Position numbers and translations under genes: made by a program
Source: Qingshengfaniella alkalisoli
GTDB lineage: Bacteria > Pseudomonadota > Alphaproteobacteria > Rhodobacterales > Rhodobacteraceae
Length of the DNA: 64,000 bases
Reading direction: 5' to 3'
Assembly: GCF_007855645.1 (NCBI RefSeq)
Contig: NZ_CP042261.1
Span: forward strand, 1,406,501 to 1,470,500
Part shown: piece by piece, positions 8,718 through 18,678 of the stretch
Layout of the letters: each line of letters starts with the position of its first letter
How positions within the stretch are numbered: the stretch's first letter is position 1
The notes under the pieces: generated by a model
What the model saw: the letters and a program-made list of their open reading frames with translations, nothing else
Databases searched by the model: none
What the model was told of the DNA's origin: nothing

Positions 8718-9983
8718 CTATTCCAAATGCTTGCGAATACGACTGACCAATAGCCAAACCAACAGCACAACGATGGGCGTGGCTCCTGCGGCCAGTTCCG
8801 TCTTTCCCAGTCCCAGCACCTTTTCCAGCGGACCGGTCAAATACAGGACAAGGTTCAGCGCATAATAGCTGATCGCGACGACACTGAGCCCTTCGACCGT
8901 ATGCTGCAACCGAAGCTGCATGGCCGCACGGCGATCCATGCTTTCCAGCAGCGATTGGTTCTGCGCCGAACGTTCGACATCCACGCGCGTTCTGAGCAGG
9001 TTCCCTGCCCGCATGCTGCGCTGCGCCAGATCACTGACGCGCCGTTCCGTCGACTGCACCGTTCGCATCGCCGGATCGAAGCGGCGCATCATGAACTCGC
9101 CCATGGTCTGGCGTCCCTCGAACCGGTCCTCGTGCAGCACCTCGATCCTTTGATTGACGATTGCGGCATAGGCCCCGGTCGCACCAAAGCGGAAATTGTT
9201 CTGCCCCGCGAGATGCTCGAGATCGGCCCCGATCTGCAGCAGCGCCTGCAATGTATCCTCTGGGTCGCTTTCTGCCTTAGCCATCTCTTCGGCCACCCGC
9301 GCCAAAGCGCCATCTATGCGGGTCAGTTCCGGTGAGACGCGCCGGGTCATCGCCAACCCGAGCATTGACATGGTGGTGTAGGTTTCAATTTCCGTCAGGC
9401 GCTGCATGATACGCCCGATCCGGTTCGGCCCCGTTTCGGGTGGCACAAAGATCGCCATGCGCTTGTTGCCAGCAGCATCGGTGCGGAAATCGCCCGCGAT
9501 CACCGCCGCACCGTCCAAGACCGAACTGACAGCCAGGCTTTCGGACACGAAGTGATGGTCCACAAAGGTACGGATCTGCGCCGGATCATCTGCCAGACCG
9601 ATATGGATGATGGCCGAACTGATCCGCTCTCCCGGTGCCCCCGCCAGCCAATCGGCGGGAAACACCCTGGTCAGTGGGGTCTCGAAACCCAGATCTTCAT
9701 TATCGATCATCACCGTGTAGCTGACAAACTCAGTGTGGCTTTCCCATTTCAGGCGGTACCGGCCGAGTTGGCCGGAATAATGGGTGACATCAGGATCAGG
9801 TTTGGCAGCCCCGAAATGGTCCAGAAGATCGAACAAGTGGCGTTGTTCTGCCTGATGATCGCGCAAACCTTCATTGCGGGTCTTGATCGCAAGGTAGATC
9901 ACCTGCGCCGGCGCTTTCAGTGTCGGGAAAGGACGCGCGTGCAATTCATTGGTCAGTTCAAAACGAAATGGATTGTCCCGCAT
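8718..9983 (-). CDS. DUF3422 family membrane protein
   Basis: 421 residues from ATG 9983, chosen over GTG 10001 because AGGA sits at a good distance before the ATG. The N-terminus (MRDNPFRFELTNELHARPFP) and overall length match the DUF3422 family of proteobacteria. Two hydrophobic segments lie at the C-terminus: one at VVAISYYALNLVLYLTG and one at AAGATPIVVLLVWLLVSRI. Most of the chain is soluble with helical, coiled-coil-like stretches before the membrane region. The function of the family is unknown. It stands alone between the amidohydrolase and a divergent GNAT gene. Confidence 0.85.
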   Translation of the reverse strand: MRDNPFRFELTNELHARPFPTLKAPAQVIYLAIKTRNEGLRDHQAEQRHLFDLLDHFGAAKPDPDVTHYSGQLGRYRLKWESHTEFVSYTVMIDNEDLGFETPLTRVFPADWLAGAPGERISSAIIHIGLADDPAQIRTFVDHHFVSESLAVSSVLDGAAVIAGDFRTDAAGNKRMAIFVPPETGPNRIGRIMQRLTEIETYTTMSMLGLAMTRRVSPELTRIDGALARVAEEMAKAESDPEDTLQALLQIGADLEHLAGQNNFRFGATGAYAAIVNQRIEVLHEDRFEGRQTMGEFMMRRFDPAMRTVQSTERRVSDLAQRSMRAGNLLRTRVDVERSAQNQSLLESMDRRAAMQLRLQHTVEGLSVVAISYYALNLVLYLTGPLEKVLGLGKTELAAGATPIVVLLVWLLVSRIRKHLE

Positions 9984-10073
9984 AGGTTTCCTGTCTGCCA
10001 CAAATCTTTTACACGTCGAGCCGAGTCATCCGCGCCAGCGGACAATGCCACGCAATTGCCCCACAGGTAAGCC

Positions 10074-10538
10074 ATGCTTCGCATTCGACAGTTTCAACCG
10101 GAAGATGCCTATCGGCTCTGGGAAATTTTCTACACGGCCATCCATCAGGGCACGACACGCTTCTACAACGCTGCGCAACGCGATGCTTGGGCCGGCTCCC
10201 GTCGGATGCCCGACAACTGGTCGGATCGTCTGGCCAAGCATATCACCAAGGTTGCAGTTAGGGATAGCGCGACTGTGGGTTTCATGACTCTTGGGCGCGA
10301 CGGGCATCTGGATCTAGCCTTTATCGCGCCGGAGGCGATGGGCACCAACGTTGCAGCGGCCCTTCATGACGCGCTGTTGCACGACGCGCTTCTGCTGGGC
10401 CTGACGCGGCTGGATACCGAAGCCAGCCATCTCGCCCGCCGTTTCTTTCTGAAACAAGGCTGGCAAGAAATTTGCGAACAGACGGTCGAACGGCGTGGGG
10501 TCGCGCTGACCAACTTCCGGATGGAAAAGCGGCTATAA
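10074..10538 (+). CDS. GNAT-family N-acetyltransferase
   Basis: 154 residues with the GNAT fold: the N-terminal MLRIRQFQPEDAYRLWEIFY, a central ATVGFMTLGRDGHLDLAFIA strand pair, and a C-terminal ARRFFLKQGWQEICEQ motif typical of the last helix and strand. It transfers an acetyl group from acetyl-CoA to an unknown amine. The pyrophosphate-binding region carries an imperfect 15-bp internal duplication that gives LHDALLHDALLLG, which may disturb the usual Q/RxxGxG/A loop. The gene is convergent with the next gene, with only 2 bases between stops. Confidence 0.8.
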   Translation: MLRIRQFQPEDAYRLWEIFYTAIHQGTTRFYNAAQRDAWAGSRRMPDNWSDRLAKHITKVAVRDSATVGFMTLGRDGHLDLAFIAPEAMGTNVAAALHDALLHDALLLGLTRLDTEASHLARRFFLKQGWQEICEQTVERRGVALTNFRMEKRL

Positions 10539-10540
10539 CG

Positions 10541-11317
10541 TCAGGCTGATTTCAGGGACGAAGGTCGACGGCCTTCCGACCAGCACTGGACAGCATCACC
10601 GAAAGCCTTGAACAACGGGCGCGACACGGGATCATTGGCCGCGTTCCATTCCGGGTGCCACTGTACCCCAAGCGAGAACCCGGGCGCATCGCGGATATAG
10701 AGCGCCTCCGGAGTACCATCGGGCGCCTCCCCGTCGATCACGATCCGCGAACCGGCGGTCTTGATGCCCTGACCGTGGAGCGTATTCGTCATAACCTTGG
10801 TCGCGCCCAACAGCCGATGGAATACCCCGTTTAGGGTCAGTGACACCTCGTGACGCAGTTCGAACTTCTCTTCCAGCGACCCCTCCGGCGGCATGCGATG
10901 ATTCATTCGCCCTGGAAGGTCACGAATTTCGGGATAAAGCGTGCCGCCCAGCGCGACATTCATTTCCTGAAACCCGCGGCAGATGCCAAGCACGGGCTGT
11001 CCCCGATCTACACAGGCGCGAACCAGCGGCAGCGTAATAGCATCACGGTTGCGGTCAAACTGGCCATGCGCTTCGGTGGGCGCCTCGCCGTATTCTTCCG
11101 GGTGCACGTTCGGTCTTCCACCGGTCAACAGGAACCCGTCAAAGGTTTCCATCAGTTCATTTATTCTTACGAAGCGAGGATCAGCGGGTATGACAAGCGG
11201 CATAGCCCCGACAACATCCGAAACGGCTTCGATATTCATCGTACCGCCCGCATGAGTAGGGTACTGATCATTGATCAGATGAGTGTTGCTGATGATACCG
11301 ACGATGGGCCGCTTCAT
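10541..11317 (-). CDS. Peptidase C26 / gamma-glutamyl-GABA hydrolase-like protein
   Basis: 258 residues from ATG 11317, which has GAGG six bases before it; an upstream ATG at 11329 is less well placed. Class I glutamine-amidotransferase-like fold with the nucleophile elbow VLGICRGFQEMNVALGG (catalytic Cys) and the downstream histidine motif SLGVQWHPEWN. The family includes PuuD, which cleaves gamma-glutamyl-GABA in putrescine breakdown. No other puu gene is nearby, so the exact substrate is unproven. Confidence 0.85.
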   Translation of the reverse strand: MKRPIVGIISNTHLINDQYPTHAGGTMNIEAVSDVVGAMPLVIPADPRFVRINELMETFDGFLLTGGRPNVHPEEYGEAPTEAHGQFDRNRDAITLPLVRACVDRGQPVLGICRGFQEMNVALGGTLYPEIRDLPGRMNHRMPPEGSLEEKFELRHEVSLTLNGVFHRLLGATKVMTNTLHGQGIKTAGSRIVIDGEAPDGTPEALYIRDAPGFSLGVQWHPEWNAANDPVSRPLFKAFGDAVQCWSEGRRPSSLKSA

Positions 11318-11469
11318 TTCGATCCTCATGCTTTCCGTGCACGACGATAGGGTGCAATGTCGTCGTCGTCGAGATGTCGTAAATTCATAGCCGGAATACA
11401 AAATGACCTGCCCGGGTTGCAGGCAGGTCTCCGATTTCAAGCCCACGGCTTGGGCAGGATTGGAACCGC

Positions 11470-11898
11470 TCAGGCCTCCCCGACCAGCCCCGCCGCATCT
11501 GCGCCGGCAAGCGCCGCTTCAGCGTCATTGTCTGACGTGTCGCCCGTCACGCCAATTGCACCCAAGACGTCGCCCTTCTTGTCCTTGAGTAACACGCCAC
11601 CCGGAACGGGAACGACCTGACCGCCGAAGACACCATTCGCAGCGGCCATGAAGTAGGCCTGCTGTTCCGCGCGGGCCATCTGTGCACTGCCCGGCATGCC
11701 AAGCATCACAGCGCCATAGGCCTTGCCCTGCGCGATGGCGAAACGGCCCGGGCTCGCGCCGTCTTCGCGCTCGAACGCTTTGACGTGTCCGCCGGCATCC
11801 AGAACCACGACCGATAGCGGCTTGAGGTCCATCTCGCGCCCCTTCGCCAATGTCGCCTTGATGATCTGACGTGCTTTCCGAAGTGAGATATCGGTCAT
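11470..11898 (-). CDS. glcG: GlcG/HbpS-family (DUF336) protein
   Basis: 142 residues matching the GlcG/HbpS family: LRKARQIIKATLAKGREMDL at the start, then LSVVVLDAGGHVKAFEREDG, and the conserved end GDVLGAIGVTGDTSDNDAEA. It lies 14 bases downstream of malate synthase G on the same strand, the arrangement seen in glycolate operons, so a role linked to glycolate/glyoxylate use is inferred. The biochemical activity is uncertain; relatives bind haem. ATG 11898 is preceded by GGAGA. Confidence 0.88.
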   Translation of the reverse strand: MTDISLRKARQIIKATLAKGREMDLKPLSVVVLDAGGHVKAFEREDGASPGRFAIAQGKAYGAVMLGMPGSAQMARAEQQAYFMAAANGVFGGQVVPVPGGVLLKDKKGDVLGAIGVTGDTSDNDAEAALAGADAAGLVGEA

Positions 11899-11912
11899 GG
11901 TCTTCTCCCTGA

Positions 11913-14072
11913 TCAACTTGCCGCTTTGAGTTCGAGACGGCGGCGGTGAAGCACCGGCTCCGTGTATCCCGAAGGCTGTTCCCGGCCCTTGAAGACCAGA
12001 TCGCACGCCGCCTTGAATGCAATGGTGTCATAGCCTGGCGCCATCGGACGGTAGGTGGGATCACCTGAATTCTGTTCATCCACCTTCTTGGCCATCTTCT
12101 TCATCGCATCCATCACCTGCTTTTCGGAAACGATGCCATGATGCAACCAATTGGCCAACGCCTGCGAACTGATCCGGCAGGTCGCCCGATCTTCCATCAA
12201 GCCGATATCATTGATGTCAGGCACCTTGGAACAGCCCACGCCTGCATCGACCCAACGAACTACGTAGCCCAGAATGCCCTGTGCGTTGTTCTCGATCTCG
12301 GCGGTGACTTCCGCGTCGCTCCAGTTCGTGCCTTCAGCCAACGGAATCGTCAGCAATTCGTCGAGGGTGCCGCGCGCGCCTCCTGCCTTGATCTCGTTCT
12401 GACGTTGGAACACATCGATCTGGTGATAATGGGTCGCGTGCAGGGTGGCGGCGGTCGGGCTGGGAACCCATGCGCAATTCGCGCCGGCGTGCGGATGGCC
12501 GGTCTTCTGATCCAGCATCTCGTTCATACGATCGGGCATGGCCCACATGCCCTTGCCGATCTGCGCCTTGCCCTGAAGACCGCAGGCCAGACCGATGTCG
12601 ACGTTGCGTTCCTCGTAAGACTTGATCCAGGCGGAATTCTTCATCTCGCCCTTGCGCACCATCGGGCCCGCTTCCATCGATGTGTGGATCTCATCACCTG
12701 TGCGATCAAGAAAACCCGTGTTGATGAAGGCAACACGCGACTTCGCGGCGCGTATGCATTCCTTGAGGTTTGCACTGGTGCGGCGTTCCTCGTCCATGAT
12801 GCCGATCTTCACCGTGTTCTGCGGCAGGCCGAGGATCTTTTCGACAGCCGTAAAGATGCGGTCGGCGAACGCAACTTCTTCCGGGCCATGCATCTTCGGC
12901 TTCACAACATAAACGGAGCCATGTTCGGAGTTGCGCGGACCATGCGTACGGGCCAGATCGTGCATCGCGATTGCAACCGTGCAGAGCGCGTCAAGAAGCC
13001 CTTCGCCAATCTCGTTACCATCCGCATCTAGCACAGCCGGTGTGGTCATCAAGTGACCCACATTGCGCACCAGCATCATGGAGCGCCCCTTAACCGTCAG
13101 CTTGTCGCCACCCGCGGAGGTGTAGTTGCTGTCGGGGTTCAGTTTGCGCACGAAGGTCTTGCCGCCCTTGGTGACGGTCTCCTCCAGATCGCCCTTCATG
13201 AGGCCCAGCCAGTTGCGATAGGCCAGTGCCTTGTCCGGGCCATCCACGGCGGCGACCGAGTCCTCGCAATCCATGATCGTCGAAACAGCCGATTCCAGCC
13301 AGACATCGGAGATGTTCGCCGGATCGTCCTTGCCGATGCGGCTCTTGCTGTCTACCAACACTTCGATCAGCAAACCGTTTTTGCGGAACAGGATCTGCCA
13401 GTCGCACAGATCGTCCTTGTTGTAGCCCACGAACTGCTCCGGATCAGCCAGCGCTACAGCACCGTTCGCAGTTTCGATCGCCAGCTTGCCGCCCTCGGCG
13501 GACAGCTTGGTCACATCGGCCCAGTTTGCCCCGTCAAGTGGGACAGCACCGTCCAGATGCGCCTTGGCCCATGCAATGACCCTTGCCCCGCGATCGGGAT
13601 CATAGTCTTTGCCCCGTGGCAAATCGCCTATTGCGTCGGTTCCGTAAAGCGCATCGTACAGGCTTCCCCACCGCGCATTGGCGGCGTTGAGCGCATAACG
13701 TGCATTCATGATCGGAACGACCAGTTGTGGGCCGGCAATTGTGGCGAATTCGGGATCTACATTCTTGGTCTCGATCTCGAATGCCGGGCCCTCCGGCACC
13801 AGGTAGCCGATCTCTTCCAGGAATGTCTGGTAGGCTGCCGCATCGATGCGTTTGCCACGGTGCTCGACATGCCAGGCATCGATTGTTTTTTGCAGGTCAT
13901 CGCGCTTCTTCAGAAGCGCCGCGTTTTCAGGGCCATACTCCGCCACCAGATGGGCAAGTCCTGCCCAGAATGCGCTGTCACCGACACCAGTACCGGGCAA
14001 CGCCTCTTTTTCAATCAGAGATGCGAGTTCCGCATCCACTTGCAATCCATTGCGAATAACATATGCGGCCAT
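11913..14072 (-). CDS. glcB: Malate synthase G
   Basis: 719 residues, the normal length of the G isoform. It condenses glyoxylate with acetyl-CoA to give malate, in the cytoplasm. Conserved segments include [20 protein letters not shown], the catalytic-barrel stretch [19 protein letters not shown], the region GAGPMVRK-like at [10 protein letters not shown], and [20 protein letters not shown] near the end. No isocitrate lyase gene is visible here, so glyoxylate probably comes from glycolate or the ethylmalonyl-CoA pathway. It shares an operon with glcG. Confidence 0.97.
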   Translation of the reverse strand: MAAYVIRNGLQVDAELASLIEKEALPGTGVGDSAFWAGLAHLVAEYGPENAALLKKRDDLQKTIDAWHVEHRGKRIDAAAYQTFLEEIGYLVPEGPAFEIETKNVDPEFATIAGPQLVVPIMNARYALNAANARWGSLYDALYGTDAIGDLPRGKDYDPDRGARVIAWAKAHLDGAVPLDGANWADVTKLSAEGGKLAIETANGAVALADPEQFVGYNKDDLCDWQILFRKNGLLIEVLVDSKSRIGKDDPANISDVWLESAVSTIMDCEDSVAAVDGPDKALAYRNWLGLMKGDLEETVTKGGKTFVRKLNPDSNYTSAGGDKLTVKGRSMMLVRNVGHLMTTPAVLDADGNEIGEGLLDALCTVAIAMHDLARTHGPRNSEHGSVYVVKPKMHGPEEVAFADRIFTAVEKILGLPQNTVKIGIMDEERRTSANLKECIRAAKSRVAFINTGFLDRTGDEIHTSMEAGPMVRKGEMKNSAWIKSYEERNVDIGLACGLQGKAQIGKGMWAMPDRMNEMLDQKTGHPHAGANCAWVPSPTAATLHATHYHQIDVFQRQNEIKAGGARGTLDELLTIPLAEGTNWSDAEVTAEIENNAQGILGYVVRWVDAGVGCSKVPDINDIGLMEDRATCRISSQALANWLHHGIVSEKQVMDAMKKMAKKVDEQNSGDPTYRPMAPGYDTIAFKAACDLVFKGREQPSGYTEPVLHRRRLELKAAS

Positions 14073-14186
14073 CGGCTAACGCTCCTCGAATCCCCTCGAA
14101 ATCTCCCGTGCATGCGGTCGCATGCAATGATCCGTTTAAGTCGGGAGGGGGCTGGACGCAACCATGAGCCTAGATTCCGGCACTTG

Positions 14187-14393
14187 TCACTGCTGCACCG
14201 ACACCTCTTCGGCGGCAGTCGGTACGGGCTGGGCGTTATCATCTTGATCGCCCGGATCGTTCCCGCGGATCGCGACGCTCACCGCAAGAACGACTGCTAT
14301 GATCACGCCGATGGCTACGGCAATGCCGATACCGATCAGCGCCGGGCTGTGCCGCTTCGCCTGCTTTTCCGTATTTGTTTCGGAGGCAGACAT
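14187..14393 (-). CDS. Small single-pass membrane protein
   Basis: 68 residues. A short charged, Lys-rich N-terminus is followed by a strong hydrophobic helix (ALIGIGIAVAIGVIIAVVLA) and an acidic, Pro/Gln-rich tail. ATG 14393 has a strong AAGGAG site eight bases upstream, which supports real translation. It is divergent from pepN. I recognise no family; the tail is probably periplasmic. Confidence 0.6.
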   Translation of the reverse strand: MSASETNTEKQAKRHSPALIGIGIAVAIGVIIAVVLAVSVAIRGNDPGDQDDNAQPVPTAAEEVSVQQ

Positions 14394-14482
14394 GAGATGC
14401 TCCTTTTATGCGTCGAGATGGTTGCTGTGTTGCCCTTAGCCAAATAACGTCGCGCGAAATCGCAGGTTCCGCGGAGAAGCAG

Positions 14483-17047
14483 ATGTCCACCACCGACGCC
14501 CAGCATGCAGCACCTCAGCCGATCTATTTGAAGGACTACCGCCCACCAGCGTGGTTGGTAGAGGATGTGAAACTGACTTTCAGGCTCGACCCCACTGCGA
14601 CGCGCGTGCTGTCCCGCATCCGGTTTGTGCCCAATCCAGACGCGCCCGGTGCATTCAAACTGGACGGCGAAAAGCTGAAATTGATCTCCGCCGCGATTGA
14701 CGGTGTTCCCGTTGAGCCCGAGATTACGGACACCCAGTTGACCTGTAAGACACCGGATGGTCCTTTCACCTGGGAAGCTGAGGTAGAGATCGACCCGCAG
14801 GGCAATACCACGCTTGAAGGCCTTTACATGTCTAACGGCATGTACTGCACCCAATGCGAGGCCGAGGGATTTCGCAAGATCACCTATTACCCGGACCGAC
14901 CCGATGTGATGGCGCCGTTCTCGGTGCGCATCGAATCTGATCTGCCCGTGCTTTTGTCCAACGGCAATCCCGGAAAACGTGGGGACGCGTTCGCGGAATG
15001 GATCGACCCTTGGCCCAAACCCGCGTATTTGTTCGCATTGGTCGCGGGTGAATTGGTTGCCCACGAAGATAGCTTTACCACTGCTGGCGGCAAGGATGTC
15101 GATCTGGCGATCTGGGTGCGCGAAGCCGACATTGGCAAATGTGCCTTCGGAATGGACGCGTTGAAACGGTCGATGCTCTGGGATGAACAGGTTTACGGTC
15201 GTGAATACGATCTGGACGTATTCAACATCGTGGCAGTGGACGATTTCAATATGGGCGCGATGGAGAACAAAGGGCTGAATATCTTCAATTCAGCCGCCGT
15301 ACTCGCCTCGCCCGAAACCGCAACGGACGCAAACTTCGAGCGGATCGAGTCGATTATCGCGCATGAATATTTCCACAACTGGACGGGCAACCGGATCACC
15401 TGCCGCGACTGGTTCCAGCTCTGTCTCAAGGAAGGGCTGACCGTGTTCCGCGACCAGCAGTTCAGTGCGGACGAGCGATCCGCCGCCGTACGCCGCATCG
15501 ATGACGTGCTGGCCCTGCGCGCGCGTCAGTTTCGTGAAGACAACGGTCCGCTGGCGCATCCCGTCCGCCCCCAAAGCTTTGTCGAAATCAACAACTTCTA
15601 CACCGCGACAGTGTACGAAAAAGGCGCTGAGCTCATCAGGATGCTGAAGCGTCTGGTCGGCGACAACGCCTATTACGAAGCGCTGGAGCTTTACTTCGCG
15701 CGTCACGACGGCCAAGCCTGCACCATCGAGGACTGGCTTGCCGTGTTCGAAGATGCCACGGGACGCGATCTGTCGCAATTCAAGCGCTGGTACAGTCAGG
15801 CGGGCACCCCTCGTGTATATGTCACAGAGGACTGGCGGGACGGCAGCTATACGCTACAGTTTCACCAGGAAACGCCTCCGACGCCGGGACAGGACGAGAA
15901 ACGTTCGCTTGTGATCCCCGTGGCGGTCGGGCTATTGGCGCAGAACGGTTCAGAATTACGCGGAACCGAGGTGCTGGAACTAACGAGCCGCGAGCAAAGC
16001 TTCACTTTCGAAAATCTGCCCGAACGTCCGGTGCCGTCGATTCTGCGCGAGTTTTCGGCCCCCGTCATCCTACATCGCAACAGCGACAAAGCCGAGCGGT
16101 TGTTCCTGCTGCGCCATGACACTGACAGCTTCAACAAATGGGAAGCCGCCCGAGGCCTGATGAAGGATTGCCTGACTGGCATGGCACTGGGCGAGAACAC
16201 GGCAGATGAGGATCTGCTGTCGGCGCTGGCAGATGTACTGCGCGACGACACGCTTGACCCGGCGTTCCGCGCGCTTGTGTTGCAACAGCCCTCCGAAGAC
16301 GACATCGCACAAACCCTCTTCGAGGCGAACACCACCCCTGACCCGACCCGTATCCACCAGGTGTCCGAGCAGTTCGCCAACGCCTTCGCTGCGCATGCCG
16401 AAGGCAGTCTTGCCTCCGTGTTCACCGCGATGAAGCCCGAAGGCGTCTATGCGCCTGACGCGCAAGGCGCTGGCCGACGCGCGCTGCTGAACGCATCTCT
16501 GACCTTGCTGTCACGCCGAGACGGTGGCGAACGGGCGGCTGAACAGTACGATACGGCTGACAACATGACGCTTCAGTTGGGCTCGTTGTCGGCACTGCTT
16601 CGCGTCGGCAGCGGCATCTCGCAGTTGGAACGGTTCTATGACCAATGGGCGGATGATCGCCTTGTGTTGGACAAGTGGTTCTCGATGCAGGTCGCGCTGG
16701 CGACACCTGGCGACGCAGCACGGATCGCGACGGACCTGGCCGAGCATCCCAAGTTCGACTGGAAAAACCCCAACCGGTTCCGCGCCGTCGTGGGCGGTCT
16801 GGCCTCGAATGCCGCCGGTTTCCATCACGCGTCAGGCAAAGGCTATGACTTCGTTTCCGATTGGCTGATCCGGCTCGATCCGGTGAATCCGCAAACCACG
16901 GCACGCATGAGCACCGTATTCGAAACCTGGCGCCGGTACGATGCGGACCGGCAGGATTTGATGCGTGCCGCGCTCGGACGCATTCAGTCCTCGCCCGGCC
17001 TGTCACGCGACACTGGTGAAATGGTCGCGCGTATCCTTGAAGGTTAG
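14483..17047 (+). CDS. pepN: Aminopeptidase N (M1 family)
   Basis: 854 residues from ATG 14483, which follows GGAG; in-frame codons upstream lack a ribosome site. Zinc metallopeptidase that removes N-terminal residues from peptides in the cytoplasm. It shows the GAMEN exopeptidase motif (NMGAMENKGLNIF) and the zinc site HEYFHNWTGNRITC followed by the downstream Glu in LKEGLTVFRDQQF. The C-terminal helical domain ends the protein in typical PepN form. Full length. Confidence 0.96.
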   Translation: MSTTDAQHAAPQPIYLKDYRPPAWLVEDVKLTFRLDPTATRVLSRIRFVPNPDAPGAFKLDGEKLKLISAAIDGVPVEPEITDTQLTCKTPDGPFTWEAEVEIDPQGNTTLEGLYMSNGMYCTQCEAEGFRKITYYPDRPDVMAPFSVRIESDLPVLLSNGNPGKRGDAFAEWIDPWPKPAYLFALVAGELVAHEDSFTTAGGKDVDLAIWVREADIGKCAFGMDALKRSMLWDEQVYGREYDLDVFNIVAVDDFNMGAMENKGLNIFNSAAVLASPETATDANFERIESIIAHEYFHNWTGNRITCRDWFQLCLKEGLTVFRDQQFSADERSAAVRRIDDVLALRARQFREDNGPLAHPVRPQSFVEINNFYTATVYEKGAELIRMLKRLVGDNAYYEALELYFARHDGQACTIEDWLAVFEDATGRDLSQFKRWYSQAGTPRVYVTEDWRDGSYTLQFHQETPPTPGQDEKRSLVIPVAVGLLAQNGSELRGTEVLELTSREQSFTFENLPERPVPSILREFSAPVILHRNSDKAERLFLLRHDTDSFNKWEAARGLMKDCLTGMALGENTADEDLLSALADVLRDDTLDPAFRALVLQQPSEDDIAQTLFEANTTPDPTRIHQVSEQFANAFAAHAEGSLASVFTAMKPEGVYAPDAQGAGRRALLNASLTLLSRRDGGERAAEQYDTADNMTLQLGSLSALLRVGSGISQLERFYDQWADDRLVLDKWFSMQVALATPGDAARIATDLAEHPKFDWKNPNRFRAVVGGLASNAAGFHHASGKGYDFVSDWLIRLDPVNPQTTARMSTVFETWRRYDADRQDLMRAALGRIQSSPGLSRDTGEMVARILEG

Positions 17048-17124
17048 AGGATACGGAACATTTTGCTGGACGGACGGTTCCTTTTCGACAGGGATAGCAT
17101 CCCGAGATTCGAAAGGAGGACACC

Positions 17125-17682
17125 ATGCCAGCCATCAATGAATCCGCCATTCTGATGATCTCCACCCACGGCTTTGAGCAGTCCGAACTGGATGCTCCGC
17201 GCACCAAGCTGTCCTCGGCTGGTGCAACCGTGCATCTAGCAACACCGGGCGGCGAAGACATTCGCGGCTGGAAGAACAAGGATTGGGGCGACATTGCCCA
17301 CCATGACAAACGGCTGGAAGAGGTCAGCGCGGACGACTACGACGCAATCGTCATTCCCGGCGGCCAGATGAATCCGGACATTCTGCGCACAAACGCGCAA
17401 GCAGTCCGATTAGTCCGCGACTTCGTGGAACAAGGCAAGATCGTGGCCGCAATCTGTCACGGTCCCTGGCTGCTGATCGAAGCTGGCGTCACAGAAGGCC
17501 GCGAGATGACATCTTACCACTCGATCAAGACTGATCTCGTCAATGCCGGTGCCAACTGGGTCGACGAAGCGGTCGCAGTGTCAAACGGCATCATCACTAG
17601 CCGCAGCCCTGCGAATCTCGACGCATTTGTCACCAGGATCATCGAAGAAGTTCAAGAGGGCCGGCACAAGCGTGCAGCCTGA
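17125..17682 (+). CDS. DJ-1/PfpI-family protein
   Basis: 185 residues. Conserved nucleophile elbow VAAICHGPWLLIEAGV with the catalytic Cys followed by His, and the strand ADDYDAIVIPGGQMNPDILR. The family includes PfpI/YhbO-type proteins with proposed protease, glyoxalase or deglycase activities linked to stress; the exact activity here is unknown. The start has a perfect AAAGGAGG site. A strong terminator hairpin follows at 17693. Confidence 0.9.
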   Translation: MPAINESAILMISTHGFEQSELDAPRTKLSSAGATVHLATPGGEDIRGWKNKDWGDIAHHDKRLEEVSADDYDAIVIPGGQMNPDILRTNAQAVRLVRDFVEQGKIVAAICHGPWLLIEAGVTEGREMTSYHSIKTDLVNAGANWVDEAVAVSNGIITSRSPANLDAFVTRIIEEVQEGRHKRAA

Positions 17683-17692
17683 AAAGCAATCC

Positions 17693-17720
17693 GCGCACCG
17701 GCAATAAGTTGCCGGTGCGC
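17693..17720 (+). terminator. Terminator-like hairpin after the PfpI gene
   Basis: A perfect 12-bp stem GCGCACCGGCAA / TTGCCGGTGCGC with loop TAAG starts 11 bases after the stop. The run of T after it is weak (ATTGTCC), so termination may be inefficient or the hairpin may stabilise the mRNA 3' end. Confidence 0.65.
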
Positions 17721-17797
17721 ATTGTCCGTCATCGCTTTCAGGGCTAAGATCAACGGAATGTCATATGATCGTCGTCAACGCATGGTTTTGAACGCCT

Positions 17798-18667
17798 ATG
17801 AAAGACAGAATTGACCCGTTGATCGAAGAACGTGCGCCATGGCTCTATGCGGGTCACGCATGGTCGCGCCCTTCGCGGGCCGTTCTGACAAAGATGCTGG
17901 GCTATGAGCGCACCATCGAACTGGGTGAACATTTTCGTGACATGCCGATGCACGACATCATGCGGATCATGGGGAATCTGCTAGCGCGAGATGTTGATGT
18001 CTCCGGGTTGGAAAACATTCCTCGCCAAGGTGCGGCGCTGATCGTTGCCAACCACCCGACCGGGATCGCCGACGGCATCATCATGCAGCACATGCTGTCG
18101 AACATCCGCGACGACTCCTATTTCTACGCCAACAGCGACATCTTGCGGGTGTTGCCGCAGATGGAGTCGCTGATCGCGCCCGTTGAATGGCGGCTGGAAA
18201 AGCGCAGTGTCGCGAAAACGCGCGAGACGATGGCCTACACCCGCCAAGCCGTTGAAGACGGGCGTCTGGGTGTGATCTTCCCTGCCGGTCGTCTGGCAAA
18301 ACGTCGCGGGCTGCGCCTGTTCGAGCGCCCGTGGATGGCATCGGCGGCTATGGTTGCGCGTAAGTTCGATCTGCCGGTCATTCCGGTAAACATCCGAGCG
18401 CGTAACTCGGTGCTCTTCTACATGTTCGACCTGATACACCCGACACTGCGCGACATAACGCTGTTTTACGAGACCCTGAACAAGGATCGCCAGCCCTACC
18501 GCATTACGGTCGGAGAACCGATTTCGCCGGCCTCGCTGCCCGCCAAGTCGGAAGAAGGGATCGAGATGCTTCGGAAGGCAACACTTGCGTTGGGCGGCCG
18601 CTATGCCCCATCCGTATCACTGGTGGACAGTACGCGCCGACCAAGCTGGGCTCGAATCAGCGCGTAA
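17798..18667 (+). CDS. PlsC-like 1-acylglycerol-3-phosphate acyltransferase family protein
   Basis: 289 residues. It contains the acyltransferase block I motif NHPTGIADG (the NHx4D catalytic form), an FPAGR block III-like motif, and the VIPVNIRARNSVLFYMFDLI region. The family transfers acyl chains to lysophosphatidic acid or ornithine lipids at the inner membrane. No strong membrane segment is seen. The substrate is not determinable from sequence; an ornithine-lipid or lysophospholipid role is possible. Confidence 0.8.
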   Translation: MKDRIDPLIEERAPWLYAGHAWSRPSRAVLTKMLGYERTIELGEHFRDMPMHDIMRIMGNLLARDVDVSGLENIPRQGAALIVANHPTGIADGIIMQHMLSNIRDDSYFYANSDILRVLPQMESLIAPVEWRLEKRSVAKTRETMAYTRQAVEDGRLGVIFPAGRLAKRRGLRLFERPWMASAAMVARKFDLPVIPVNIRARNSVLFYMFDLIHPTLRDITLFYETLNKDRQPYRITVGEPISPASLPAKSEEGIEMLRKATLALGGRYAPSVSLVDSTRRPSWARISA

Positions 18668-18678
18668 GTCGGGAAGGC